DNA of 64,000 bases from Deltaproteobacteria bacterium HGW-Deltaproteobacteria-12 (GTDB lineage Bacteria > Desulfobacterota > Syntrophia > Syntrophales > Smithellaceae), in assembly GCA_002840565.1 (NCBI GenBank), contig PHBK01000006.1, forward strand, positions 1 through 64,000. The letters are read 5' to 3'. A program made the translations under genes and the position numbers. The notes beneath the pieces are model-generated. The model was not told the origin of the DNA. It was given only the letters and a program-made list of their open reading frames with translations, and searched no databases. Shown here in pieces: positions 1 through 8,432 of the stretch. How positions within the stretch are numbered: the stretch's first letter is position 1; every line of letters begins with the position of its first letter.

Positions 1-100
1 TCCATTTGGTTTATCACTTTCCACGGCATAAGTAATCCTCCTTGCCGTGTAGTGTAAACCATGTACCCGGTCTGTTTTGTAAACTATCTTACCAGTTTGA
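1..100 (-). mobile_element. Edge of a probable IS481-like insertion sequence (transposase start only)
   Basis: On the minus strand a strong Shine-Dalgarno (AAGGAGG) precedes an ATG at 29, giving MPWKVINQM before the window edge. This start resembles N-termini of IS481-type integrase-core transposases, as remembered from family members. Upstream (about 45-100) there are two near-repeats of GTAAACYATSTWMCC type, as often seen near such IS ends. Only nine codons are visible, so the identity is tentative and the exact IS end is not defined. Confidence 0.35.
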
Positions 101-465
101 ACCCCCCTTAATCCCCTCCCTCCAGGGGCGGGGAAGTTATTAAATTTTGGTTCAATCTTCAAGGTTGAATCAGCGAAGAATAGTAACGCGTGACAAGTTA
201 CGGGCGATGAAGCATACCCCTTTCGGGGCACGCAAGGCTGAAGGCTGAAGGATAAAGGTTCAAGGCATGAGGTACGAGGTACGAGGTGCAAGGAGTAAGG
301 AGTAAGGGAACAAACAGTAAATAGTAAATAGTAAATAGTGACGAGTGACAAGAAAAAGGAGCAAGGATCAAGGGACAAGGATCAAGGCTGAAGGCTGAAG
401 GTAAGAAGAAAAAAATTATCCACCTCCGTCACTGCGTGACACCTCCGCCGGCGGAGGACATGAAA
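30..465. other. Gene-free stretch left of tRNA-Pro
   Basis: No supported gene lies here. It holds the presumed IS end (to about 100), a GC-rich hairpin-like stretch around 108-137 (TCCCC...GGGGA arms), the 7-bp-period repeat at 234-402, and a short GC palindrome CCGCCGGCGG near 447-456 just downstream of the tRNA on the minus strand, which could form part of a terminator. Confidence 0.6.
234..402. repeat. Degenerate tandem repeat with 7-bp period
   Basis: About 24 units of seven bases follow each other in phase: AAGGCTG, AAGGCTG, AAGGATA, AAGGTTC, AAGGCAT, GAGGTAC, GAGGTAC, GAGGTGC, AAGGAGT, AAGGAGT, then AAATAGT units, then ATCAAGG/CTGAAGG units. Neighbouring units are often identical while distant ones differ, as expected from slippage and local duplication. 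There are no spacers, so it is not a CRISPR. No function can be read. Confidence 0.75.
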
Positions 466-542
466 TGGTCGGGGCGGCAGGATTTGAACCTGCGACATCT
501 TGCTCCCAAAGCAAGCGCGCTACCAAGCTGCGCTACGCCCCG
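466..542 (-). tRNA. tRNA-Pro (UGG anticodon)
   Basis: The reverse complement folds into a complete cloverleaf. The acceptor stem CGGGGCG/CGCCCCG is perfectly paired, followed by A and an encoded CCA (plus-strand TGG at 466-468). The anticodon stem is CTTGC/GCAAG around loop TTTGGGA, and the T stem is GCAGG/CCTGC with loop TTCAAAT. The anticodon TGG is at plus 506-508. The gene sits 3 bp downstream of the rdgB stop codon, so the two may share a transcript. Confidence 0.97.
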
Positions 543-545
543 TTT

Positions 546-1145
546 TTAATGCTGAAATCCGTTTAATGCCAGGCTTTCTTTAAATTTCGCCACGGCCTGC
601 CCGCGATGACTCAATTTATTCTTGATGGGAGCAGGTAATTGGGCCGCGGTCATTTTCAGTTCCGGAATCCAGAAAATCGGATCGTAGCCAAAGCCGTTGG
701 AACCGCGCGGTTCATCAATAATTTGCCCCTGCCATTTTCCTTCGAAGGAATCGAAAGTCCCGTCCTTTCGGTAAAGAACCAATGCACATTGAAAGGACGC
801 GCTTCTTTTTTCCTGCGGGATATCTTTTAGTTTTGCCAAAAGCCTGGCATTGTTTTCGTTGTCGGTCGCCCGGTGTCCGGCATAGCGCGCCGAATATATG
901 CCCGGCTCTCCATCTAAAATATCCACCAGCAAGCCGGAGTCATCCGCCAACACCGTTTCACCGGTAAATCCGGCTATAATTCGGGCTTTTTTTAATGCAT
1001 TTTCCAGAAAAGTCCTGCCGTCTTCAACAATTTCCGGAACTGCCGAATAACTGTTTAAAGAGACCAGCTCAATCCCCGTTCCCGAGAGCATGAATTCGAC
1101 TTCTTTAACTTTGCCCTCGTTTCCCGAAGCGAAAACAATTTTCAT
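546..1145 (-). CDS. rdgB: RdgB/HAM1 family non-canonical purine NTP pyrophosphatase
   Basis: Hydrolyses dITP, XTP and ITP to the monophosphate plus pyrophosphate in the cytosol, keeping damaged purines out of DNA and RNA. Visible motifs are the N-terminal SGNEGK phosphate loop, [14 protein letters not shown] and the C-terminal SHRGQA, in the expected order over about 199 residues, the usual length. An in-frame TTG lies three codons upstream, but the AAGGTGA Shine-Dalgarno sits too close to it, so the ATG at 1145 is preferred. It follows rph, a common pairing, here separated from it by a small inserted palindromic element. Confidence 0.93.
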   Translation of the reverse strand: MKIVFASGNEGKVKEVEFMLSGTGIELVSLNSYSAVPEIVEDGRTFLENALKKARIIAGFTGETVLADDSGLLVDILDGEPGIYSARYAGHRATDNENNARLLAKLKDIPQEKRSASFQCALVLYRKDGTFDSFEGKWQGQIIDEPRGSNGFGYDPIFWIPELKMTAAQLPAPIKNKLSHRGQAVAKFKESLALNGFQH

Positions 1146-1275
1146 TCCTGCCAATCACCTTACTCTTACTCTTTATTCTGTGGACATAACACACATTTTT
1201 TACGAATTAGCTGAATTAAGTGTTGTGTCCCCGGAATTGGCGCGGAATTGAAAAACAATTTTCATTACTGCCAAT
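1132..1275. repeat. Small palindromic insert flanked by a 24-bp direct repeat
   Basis: The 24-mer at 1132-1155 recurs at 1252-1275 with one mismatch. It covers the start of rdgB and, in the second copy, the stop of rph. Between the copies is an imperfect inverted repeat (1174-1193 against 1219-1238; core GGACATAACAC against GTGTTGTGTCC). The simplest reading is that rph and rdgB once overlapped (TAATG) and an insertion or duplication of about 120 bp separated them, leaving two copies of the junction. The arms resemble REP-type or miniature-element ends. Confidence 0.6.
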
Positions 1276-1990
1276 TCCCTGCAATCTCTTTTTGCCGGGC
1301 GGTAATTTGTTGAATTCCCCTGGCTGCCAGTCGGGTCATTTCATCCAACTGCTCTTTATTGAAAGGCAGATGCTCGGCAGTGCCCTGTACTTCGATAAAC
1401 AGGCCGCCGCCCGTCATGACAAAATTCATATCGACCTGTGCCTTCGAATCTTCTTCATATTCCAGATCGAGAAGCAATTCACCATCTACAATCCCTACAC
1501 TGACGGCCGATACATAATCGTTCACGGGAATTCTTTCTACGATGCCGGCTTGCTTCATCTTTTTAAATAAATCCACCAGCGCTATAAACGCACCGGTAAT
1601 AGATGCCGTCCTTGTTCCCCCGTCCGCCTGAATAACATCGCAATCAATATAAATCGTTTTCTCGCCGAAGGCAGTCAGATTCGTCACCGCCCGCAGGGAT
1701 CTTCCGATCAAGCGCTGGATTTCGTGAGTCCGGCCGCCCAGGCGGCCGCGTGCAGATTCCCGGGCCGTTCTGGTCTGCGTGGACATCGGCAGCATCGAGT
1801 ATTCGGCCGTTAACCAGCCTTTTCCGGTATTTCTTAAGAAAGGCGCCGTCTTATCATCAATAGCCGCCGTACAGATAACTTTGGTATTGCCGAATTCGAC
1901 AAGAACGGAAGCAGTATCTTTCAGATAGTTATTCGTCATTTTAATGGGCCTCAGTTCATCCCATCTGCGATCAAAGCTTCTTTTTATCAA
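1265..1990 (-). CDS. rph: Ribonuclease PH
   Basis: Phosphorolytic 3'-5' exoribonuclease that trims tRNA 3' ends. The 241 residues match the family length. Typical stretches are the N-terminal DELRPIKMT, the Arg-rich [20 protein letters not shown] and [14 protein letters not shown] (phosphate/RNA binding and active-site region). The start is TTG, not ATG: AGGTGA lies 4 nt upstream, the start overlaps the stop of the upstream amidase gene (TTGA), and the next ATG (1939) would remove the conserved N-terminal RPI segment. The C-terminus ends at the duplicated junction with rdgB. Confidence 0.95.
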   Translation of the reverse strand: MIKRSFDRRWDELRPIKMTNNYLKDTASVLVEFGNTKVICTAAIDDKTAPFLRNTGKGWLTAEYSMLPMSTQTRTARESARGRLGGRTHEIQRLIGRSLRAVTNLTAFGEKTIYIDCDVIQADGGTRTASITGAFIALVDLFKKMKQAGIVERIPVNDYVSAVSVGIVDGELLLDLEYEEDSKAQVDMNFVMTGGGLFIEVQGTAEHLPFNKEQLDEMTRLAARGIQQITARQKEIAGNWQ

Positions 1991-2691
1991 GACGTCACCT
2001 GAAAAAATAATTTAATGCTCTTGGCCAGTGCTTTTGCTATTTCGGACTGACTGCTTGCGGTAAGCAGCTTTTTTCTTTCCTCCGGATTTGTAGCAAAGCC
2101 AATTTCCACAACCACCCCCGGCACACTCATTCCTTCCAGAAGAGGAGTATCGGCTTCCCTTAAACCCCGTCCTTTGCGGGGAAAAAGGACGTCCAGGTTT
2201 TTTTGTATAATCTGAGCAAACCTTACCGAGTCGTTGAGATACTTATTCTTTGCATCCTTCGTTCCATCCTTGACCAGCTTTTTCTGGTCAGGCATATTGC
2301 TGAATCCGGGATAATAAATTTCAAATCCTTCGGCGTTTTTGCCAAAACCGGCATTGATGTGCAGACTCAGCAAGACATCCGGCTTAATTTTGGAAATGTA
2401 TTTCCGGCGGTCTTCGCAGCTGACGGTTTTATCGGAATCGCGGGTCAGCGCAACTTCATAAAGGCCCTCTTTGGCCAGCTCTTTCTGTAAGGCCAGAGCG
2501 ATGGCGAGGGTAACATCCTTCTCTTCAGCTTTATCCGTCACTTTTACACCGGATTCCTGGCCGCCGTGGGCCGGATCAATAACCACCAGATGCTTCTTTT
2601 CCGCAGCACTCAAAGACGGCACTTCGTAAACAACTGTGCAGAGCAACAGCAAACCTGTAAGGAGCATTAATTTTTTTGTTAGGCTGAGCAT
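1987..2691 (-). CDS. N-acetylmuramoyl-L-alanine amidase (Amidase_3), exported
   Basis: Cleaves the bond between N-acetylmuramic acid and the stem peptide of peptidoglycan. An N-terminal signal peptide (about residues 1-29, hydrophobic [15 protein letters not shown], then SLSA) sends it to the periplasm. Zinc-site and catalytic elements are visible: DPAHGG, EEKDVTL, SLHINA and the C-terminal VEIGFATN containing the catalytic Glu. At 234 residues it is a bare catalytic domain with no AMIN or LysM module. Its stop overlaps the rph start by 4 bp, so they are co-transcribed. Confidence 0.9.
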   Translation of the reverse strand: MLSLTKKLMLLTGLLLLCTVVYEVPSLSAAEKKHLVVIDPAHGGQESGVKVTDKAEEKDVTLAIALALQKELAKEGLYEVALTRDSDKTVSCEDRRKYISKIKPDVLLSLHINAGFGKNAEGFEIYYPGFSNMPDQKKLVKDGTKDAKNKYLNDSVRFAQIIQKNLDVLFPRKGRGLREADTPLLEGMSVPGVVVEIGFATNPEERKKLLTASSQSEIAKALAKSIKLFFQVTS

Positions 2692-2776
2692 TATTTCACC
2701 TGATTAAAAAGTTTGCGGTTGATTACAGCAAACTGTCCATGTTTGTCAACATCCAAATAATTATAATTATTAATTT

Positions 2777-4921
2777 TCAGGATTTGCGAATTCTTTCGAT
2801 CGATTTGACCGCCTTCAATTGCTTTATCGCCACCACTATCTGATTCAACTGCTTTAAATTGTTTACATCGATGACAAAATTACAGGTAGCAATCAGGTCG
2901 TGTGTTTCTACCTGCGCATAACTGATATTGACATCAAATGAGGAAATCGTCGAACTGACTTCAGTTAAAATACCCTTGCGGTCATCACAGACAACTCTAA
3001 TACGGACGGGATAAGTCTGTTTCTCCCGGACATTCCAATCAATATCGACAATCCGGTCCAGATCAAGATTTTTAACGTGCGGGCAGTTCCGCGTGTGCAC
3101 CGTAATGCCGCGGCCGCGCGATATATATCCCGCTATGTCGTCTCCGGGTATAGGATTACAACACCTGGCAAACTTGACCATGACATTGTCTATCCCGGTC
3201 AATGATATGCCGAGCGACGGCAGCGCTTCTGTTTTTTTCTTAACTTTATCCGGCTCCGGCCCCGGGATTTTAGCCGGTTCTTCCTTTAGAAAATGGTTAG
3301 CAATCAGTCTGGGGGAAATCCGGCCATAACCGACCTGAGATATCAGATCATCAAGGGAATTTACGCCATGCTCCGTAAATAACTCCCGAATTTCCTCCGA
3401 TTTAACATAGTTGCTGAATTTTAAATTATGTCTTTTAAATTCTTTATCCAGCAGATCGCGCCCCAACTCCAGAGAGCTTTTCTTTTCCTCCAGGTTAATC
3501 CAGTTTCTAATCTTGGAAATCGCTCTCGTTGTTACAACATATTTCAACCAGTCCTTGCTCGGGTGGTGGCCGGCCTGTGTTGTGATCTCTACCCGGTCTC
3601 CATTTTGCAGTTGATATTTCAGCGGAACAATATTCCGGTTGACTTTGGCGCCGATACACTTGTGCCCGACATCCGTATGAATGCTGTAGGCAAAATCGAT
3701 CGGCGTTGCTCCTTTGGGAAAAGCTTTAACATCACCTTTGGGCGTGAATACATATACTTCCTCGGGAAACAGCGCCAGTTTCAGATTGGACATAAACTCC
3801 CGCGGATCTTTTATATCCTGCTGCATTTCCAGCATTTCGCGAAGTTTTTTTATTTGAGAATCTTCATCGTCTTTAAAGGTCCGCCCTTCTTTGTATTTCC
3901 AGTGCGCAGCAATGCCCTTTTCCGCCCACTCGTGCATTGCTTTTGTCCGAATCTGTATTTCCAGCCGCTCCCCGTAGGGACCGATGACTGTAGTATGCAA
4001 AGATTGATAATTGTTGGCTTTGGGCATAGCGATATAATCTTTAAAGCGGCCCGGCACCGGCTTCCATAAGGCATGAACGGCACTGAGCGCCTCATAACAT
4101 AATTTTACATTATCCGAATCCAGGATCAGGCGAAAGGCTATAAGATCATAGACTTCGTCAAAATTAAGATGCTGCTCCTGCATTTTTTTATAAATGCCGT
4201 ATAAATGTTTGGCCCGGCCTTCAACATCTCCTTTAATGGAAAATTTTTCCAGTTCGGCCCGAATAATTCTCTTCACTTCTTCCGTATAAAGGTCGCGCGA
4301 TTCTTTGGTTTTGACAACACGCCGGGCTAAATCATTATATTCGTCCGGATGCAAATATTTGAAAGAAAGATCTTCCAGTAATATTTTCATCCAGTTAATC
4401 CCTAAGCGGTTGGCCAGCGGCGCGTATATGTCCATGGTTTCTTTAGCAATATAAGCCCTTTTGTCCGGGGGCTGATATTGCAATGTTTTCATGTTATGGA
4501 TGCGGTCGGCCAGACGAACCAGCAGAATACGAATATCCGCCGACATGGCCAGGATCATTTTGCGAAAATTTTCGGCCAGCCGCTCTTCCTGGGAACCAAA
4601 AGAAATGCGGCTTAACTTGGTCAGGCCGCTGACCAGAAAAGCAACGTCTTTACCGAATTCTACTTCGATTTGTTCCTGGGTGGCTAAGGTGTCTTCGACA
4701 GTGTCGTGCAAAAGACCGCTGATAATTGTTGCGGCATCGAGCTTCATATCAACCAGAATGCCTGCGACTTCCATGGGATGAGTTAGATAGGGTTCTCCGG
4801 ATAGTCTTACCTGACCCTGATGCACCGTTGCCGAATAGATATAGGCTTTCTCGATCATTTCCAATTCTTGGGCAGGCAGGTAAGACTGCGCTTTATCGAG
4901 TATATCGGTAATTCGTAACAT
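2777..4921 (-). CDS. relA: Bifunctional (p)ppGpp synthetase/hydrolase (Rsh/Rel/SpoT)
   Basis: Makes and degrades the stringent-response alarmone. Domain order in 714 residues: HD hydrolase (about 25-180, with HDTVED), synthetase (about 230-340, with RFKDYIAMPKANNYQSLHTT), TGS (about 385-450) and a C-terminal ACT domain (about 640-710, following a Cys/His segment CARCCNPIPGD). The intact HD motif and the RFKD form of the RxKD loop indicate a bifunctional enzyme and not a synthetase-only RelA. It stands between proS and the amidase on the same strand, with gaps of about 80 bp on both sides. Confidence 0.95.
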   Translation of the reverse strand: MLRITDILDKAQSYLPAQELEMIEKAYIYSATVHQGQVRLSGEPYLTHPMEVAGILVDMKLDAATIISGLLHDTVEDTLATQEQIEVEFGKDVAFLVSGLTKLSRISFGSQEERLAENFRKMILAMSADIRILLVRLADRIHNMKTLQYQPPDKRAYIAKETMDIYAPLANRLGINWMKILLEDLSFKYLHPDEYNDLARRVVKTKESRDLYTEEVKRIIRAELEKFSIKGDVEGRAKHLYGIYKKMQEQHLNFDEVYDLIAFRLILDSDNVKLCYEALSAVHALWKPVPGRFKDYIAMPKANNYQSLHTTVIGPYGERLEIQIRTKAMHEWAEKGIAAHWKYKEGRTFKDDEDSQIKKLREMLEMQQDIKDPREFMSNLKLALFPEEVYVFTPKGDVKAFPKGATPIDFAYSIHTDVGHKCIGAKVNRNIVPLKYQLQNGDRVEITTQAGHHPSKDWLKYVVTTRAISKIRNWINLEEKKSSLELGRDLLDKEFKRHNLKFSNYVKSEEIRELFTEHGVNSLDDLISQVGYGRISPRLIANHFLKEEPAKIPGPEPDKVKKKTEALPSLGISLTGIDNVMVKFARCCNPIPGDDIAGYISRGRGITVHTRNCPHVKNLDLDRIVDIDWNVREKQTYPVRIRVVCDDRKGILTEVSSTISSFDVNISYAQVETHDLIATCNFVIDVNNLKQLNQIVVAIKQLKAVKSIERIRKS

Positions 4922-5003
4922 GAAAGTTCCCAGTTAATCTAAACGTCCGGTGGCCAGATGATGTAATGCAATATTCTTCTGAAGCCTTTAGTGAAAGACT
5001 CTC

Positions 5004-6746
5004 TCACCCGGAACTAGGGGCTGCAGCCTCTAGTTCTAAACCTTCGGTGATACTTATTTGAATTGCGGACACTATTTTCTGGAGAGGATATATCTTTGTC
5101 TCTCCTGATTTTCTAATTTTCAACTCTACATTTCCCGAAACCAGATTTTTTTGACCAATGATTACCCTCAAAGGAATACCGATCAGGTCGGCATCTTTGA
5201 ATTTAACCCCCGCCCTTTCATCACGGTCGTCGAAAACAACCTCGATTCCCGCGGCCAGCAATTCAGAATAGATTTTCTCCGCGGCCTGGAATACATTTCC
5301 CTCATTGACATTTACCGGAGTGATAATGACATGATAAGGCGCCAGCGGCATGGGCCAGACAATACCGTTGGCATCATTATTCTGCTCAATACAGGCGGCA
5401 ACCGTTCTTCCTATTCCTATTCCATAGCAGCCCATAATCATCAATTTTTCCTGGCCGTCTTTGTCCAGATAGGACGCCTGGAGGGACTTGCTGTATTTCG
5501 TTCCCAATTTAAAAACATGACCTACTTCAATGCCCCGGACAAAATGGATGTCACCGCCGCAGCGCGGGCATTTATCATTTTTTTCCACAACGCGCAGATC
5601 AGCAAAGGCTTCCACAGTGAAATCGCGTCCGATATTGACGTTCTTGAGATGATAATTTTCTTTATTGGCTCCGGTAACAAAATTAACCATGTTCATCACT
5701 GAATAATCGGCAAAAATACGTGTCTTGATGTTTACGGCGCCGGCAAATCCGCGGGGCGCGCCGGTGGCCTTCAAGATCATTTCGTCATCGGCGAGTTCCA
5801 GCTCATTAGCGCCCAGATAATTTTTAACTTTAATCTCGTTGACTTCCTGATCGCCGCGAATCAAAATTGCGCATGATTTGCCGTCGGCATTGAAAATCAA
5901 TGTCTTGACTATATCGCGGGGTGTCACTTGCAGAAAATCGCAGACTTCCTCAATCGTGCGCACCTCTGGAGTATGCACGCTTTCCTGCAACAACCATTCG
6001 TTCTCGGCTATCTTCACTTGCTCCGGTCGGGCGGTTTCCGCCTTTTCCAGATTGGCGGCGTAACTGCATTTATCGCAGACGACCATGGCATCTTCACCGG
6101 ATTCGGCCATGACCATAAATTCATGCGAATACTTTCCGCCAATGCTGCCGGAATCGGCTTCCACCGGGCGGAATCTTAAACCGCACCGCCTGAAGATATT
6201 GTTATAGGCGGCAAACATTTTTCCATAGCTGACTTCCGCGCTGGCTTCATCGGCGTCAAAGCTGTAGGCGTCTTTCATCCCGAATTCACGGCAGCGCATT
6301 ACTCCAAAACGCGGACGTACTTCATCCCGGAATTTTGTCTGGATCTGATAAAGATTGCGGGGCAGCTGGCGATAGGTCTTTATATCATTGCGAACCAGGT
6401 CGGTAATGACTTCTTCATGCGTCGGCCCCAGGCAATATTTGCGTTCATGACGGTCCTGAAACCGGAGCAGCTCTTTGCCGTAATATTCCCAGCGGCCCGA
6501 TTCCTGCCAGAGTTCGGCCGGTTGAACCATCGGCAGAAACACTTCCTGTGCCGAGGCTTTATTCATTTCTTCACGAACAATTTGCTCTACTTTACGGATA
6601 ACCCGATAACCCAGCGGCAGGTAAGAATAGATGCCGCTGGTTAATTTCCTGATCATGCCTGCCCGAATCATCAACTGGTGGCTTATAACTTCGGCGTCGG
6701 AAGGAACTTCCCTTCCCGTGGGCAGAAACATCTCTGAATAGCGCAT
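5004..6746 (-). CDS. proS: Proline--tRNA ligase, bacterial type with editing domain
   Basis: Charges tRNA-Pro. The 580 residues contain class II motif 2 (RDEVRPRFGVMRCREF), motif 3 (GIGIGRTVAAC) and a YbaK-like editing insertion between them (about 225-405), as in bacterial-type ProRS. The C-terminal anticodon-binding domain covers about 475-565. The last residues (LELEAAAPSSG) are encoded by a 26-bp palindrome, so the tail seems to be terminator or repeat sequence read as protein. ispG lies 12 bp upstream, suggesting an ispG-proS operon. A tRNA-Pro gene is nearby, probably by chance. Confidence 0.96.
   Translation of the reverse strand: MRYSEMFLPTGREVPSDAEVISHQLMIRAGMIRKLTSGIYSYLPLGYRVIRKVEQIVREEMNKASAQEVFLPMVQPAELWQESGRWEYYGKELLRFQDRHERKYCLGPTHEEVITDLVRNDIKTYRQLPRNLYQIQTKFRDEVRPRFGVMRCREFGMKDAYSFDADEASAEVSYGKMFAAYNNIFRRCGLRFRPVEADSGSIGGKYSHEFMVMAESGEDAMVVCDKCSYAANLEKAETARPEQVKIAENEWLLQESVHTPEVRTIEEVCDFLQVTPRDIVKTLIFNADGKSCAILIRGDQEVNEIKVKNYLGANELELADDEMILKATGAPRGFAGAVNIKTRIFADYSVMNMVNFVTGANKENYHLKNVNIGRDFTVEAFADLRVVEKNDKCPRCGGDIHFVRGIEVGHVFKLGTKYSKSLQASYLDKDGQEKLMIMGCYGIGIGRTVAACIEQNNDANGIVWPMPLAPYHVIITPVNVNEGNVFQAAEKIYSELLAAGIEVVFDDRDERAGVKFKDADLIGIPLRVIIGQKNLVSGNVELKIRKSGETKIYPLQKIVSAIQISITEGLELEAAAPSSG
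5011..5036 (-). terminator. 26-bp palindrome in the 3' end of proS
   Basis: GAACTAGGGGCTGC is followed by its near-perfect reverse complement (one mismatched pair), centred on CTGCAG. It ends a few bases before the proS stop codon. No T-run follows on the minus strand, so it is either a factor-assisted terminator, an RNA-stability hairpin or a small mobile palindrome that extended the reading frame. Confidence 0.45.
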
Positions 6747-6758
6747 TGGACTCCCCTT

Positions 6759-7832
6759 CTATTTACGTTCTAATGATTTTATTTCTTTCAGTAAAACCGG
6801 TACAAAATCTTTTTCTGCTACCTTCTTATAGGTAACTCCCTTTTTAAACATCATACCAAAACCTTTGCCGCCGGCAATGCCTATATCGGCCTCCGCCGCC
6901 TCGCCCGGACCATTAACCACACACCCCATCAAAGCCACTTTCAAATATTCTTTCCGGCCGGCGAGTGCTTTTTCAATTTTTCTGGTCAACCCCAGAAGAT
7001 CTATCCGGCAGCGGCCACAGGTGGGACAGGAAATTATTTCCGGACCAACTTTTCTTATTCTTAACGAGCGCAAAATTCCATAAGCAATAGGAATTTCCCA
7101 AACCGGATTGCCGGTAACGGAAACTCTGATGGTGTCACCGATTCCTTCATAAAGCAAAGTGCCAATGCCCAGTGATGATTTTATCGCGGCATCCACTAAT
7201 GTTCCCGCCTCCGTCACACCCAGATGCAAAGGATAATCCGTCTTCCGGGCTATTGCCCTATAGGCTTCAATCATCATCGGCACATCGGATGATTTCAGCG
7301 ACAATTTCAACCGGCTGAACCCTTCCTCTTCCAGCAGATCAATATTTTTCAGAGCGCTGGCGACCAGAGCTTCTGCCGTCACGCCGCCGTATTGGCGCAG
7401 CAGCTCTTTTTGCAGCGACCCCGCATTAACTCCGATTCTGATTACCGCATCCCGCTCTTTAGCGACTTGAACAATTTGACGGATTTTCCCCCGGGGAATG
7501 TTGCCGGGATTAATCCGGATGCCGGCGACTCCCTGCTTCATTGCGTTTATAGCCAGTTGATGATGGAAGTGGATGTCGGCTATCAAGGGGATAGAAATTC
7601 TTTTGATAATTTCCGGAAGAGCATTTACCGCTTCCTGATCCGGTACGGTCACGCGAATGATTTCGCATCCTGCTTTTTCCAGTTTTTTGATCTGGGCAAC
7701 GGTTGCTTTTACGTCGGAAGTATCCGTATTGGTCATGGATTGCACGGCTATCGGTGCATCGCCCCCGATCGGCACGCCGCCTAAATTTATTTTTCTTGTT
7801 TTTTTCCTTTGTACTTTCGACAAATCATCCAC
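6759..7832 (-). CDS. ispG: 4-hydroxy-3-methylbut-2-en-1-yl diphosphate synthase (IspG/GcpE)
   Basis: Converts methylerythritol cyclodiphosphate to HMBPP in the MEP isoprenoid pathway, using a [4Fe-4S] cluster. The 357 residues show a TIM-barrel N-terminal part (ADIHFHHQLA, GIRINPGNIP) and a C-terminal cluster domain with the ligands CPTCGRC and GCVVNGPGE. The best start is GTG at 7832, since no in-frame ATG fits and the N-terminal RKKTRKINLGGVPIGGDAP is family-like. Transcription starts within the repeat-rich gap to the right. Confidence 0.95.
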   Translation of the reverse strand: MDDLSKVQRKKTRKINLGGVPIGGDAPIAVQSMTNTDTSDVKATVAQIKKLEKAGCEIIRVTVPDQEAVNALPEIIKRISIPLIADIHFHHQLAINAMKQGVAGIRINPGNIPRGKIRQIVQVAKERDAVIRIGVNAGSLQKELLRQYGGVTAEALVASALKNIDLLEEEGFSRLKLSLKSSDVPMMIEAYRAIARKTDYPLHLGVTEAGTLVDAAIKSSLGIGTLLYEGIGDTIRVSVTGNPVWEIPIAYGILRSLRIRKVGPEIISCPTCGRCRIDLLGLTRKIEKALAGRKEYLKVALMGCVVNGPGEAAEADIGIAGGKGFGMMFKKGVTYKKVAEKDFVPVLLKEIKSLERK

Positions 7833-8432
7833 GAACTTTAAGCTTTCACTGTTTTAAGTAATAAATTTTATAACACGGAGCACTTTTCCTGACAATGGAT
7901 AATTTGCTGGGATGAGCAGATTAGAAGAAAGCAGGTATGGGAAACAATTACTTTCATTCCTGCAGCATTGCCGATGACACCGCGGCCTGCAAGGCTGTGT
8001 CGCAATCGGAGAAAAGAACTTCAAAATAGTCATACCGGCGAAAGATACTGGGTCGTAATAGAAGAAAGTGCAATCAACATCGTCATGCCGGTGAAAGAGA
8101 CTGTGTCACAATCCACTTCTGTCATTACGAGCCGCCTCTCAGGCGGTGTGGTAATCTCATGTATTTAGATACTTATGAGATTGCTTCAGTCACTTCATTC
8201 CTTCGCAATGACATTGTGACACAGTCTCGAAAACCGGCATCCAGTCGCCGTCCCGACGAAAGTCGGGAACCAGAATATTTGATAAAAATACTGGATTCCC
8301 CTGTATCGATTGCGGGGCAGGCTCTTCGTCGCGCTTCGCTTGTACGGAATGACAAAGAAAGTAATTGCGACACAGTCTCCTGCGCCGGGGCAGGATGTGC
8401 CGACAAGGGTGCCGCTTGAATGATAATCGGAA
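7833..8432. repeat. Gene-free block of nested inverted repeats
   Basis: No credible gene is present. The motif GAGACTGTGTCRCAAT occurs in two orientations. The inner pair at 8097-8112 and 8213-8228 is a perfect 16-bp inverted repeat; the outer pair is 7993-8006 and 8364-8379. A direct repeat TCATRCCGGYGAAAGA lies at 8029-8045 and 8082-8097. The inner unit also carries the GTCATTACGA...TCGCAATGAC arms common in dispersed bacterial repeats. A further palindromic unit (GGCATCCAG...CTGGATTCC) covers about 8235-8306. This looks like repeats inserted into one another. The ispG promoter should lie near 7850-7900. Confidence 0.7.

Noticed and set aside
234..402. CRISPR-like array
   Set aside because: Units are 7 bp, contiguous and degenerate with no spacers, and no cas genes are present.
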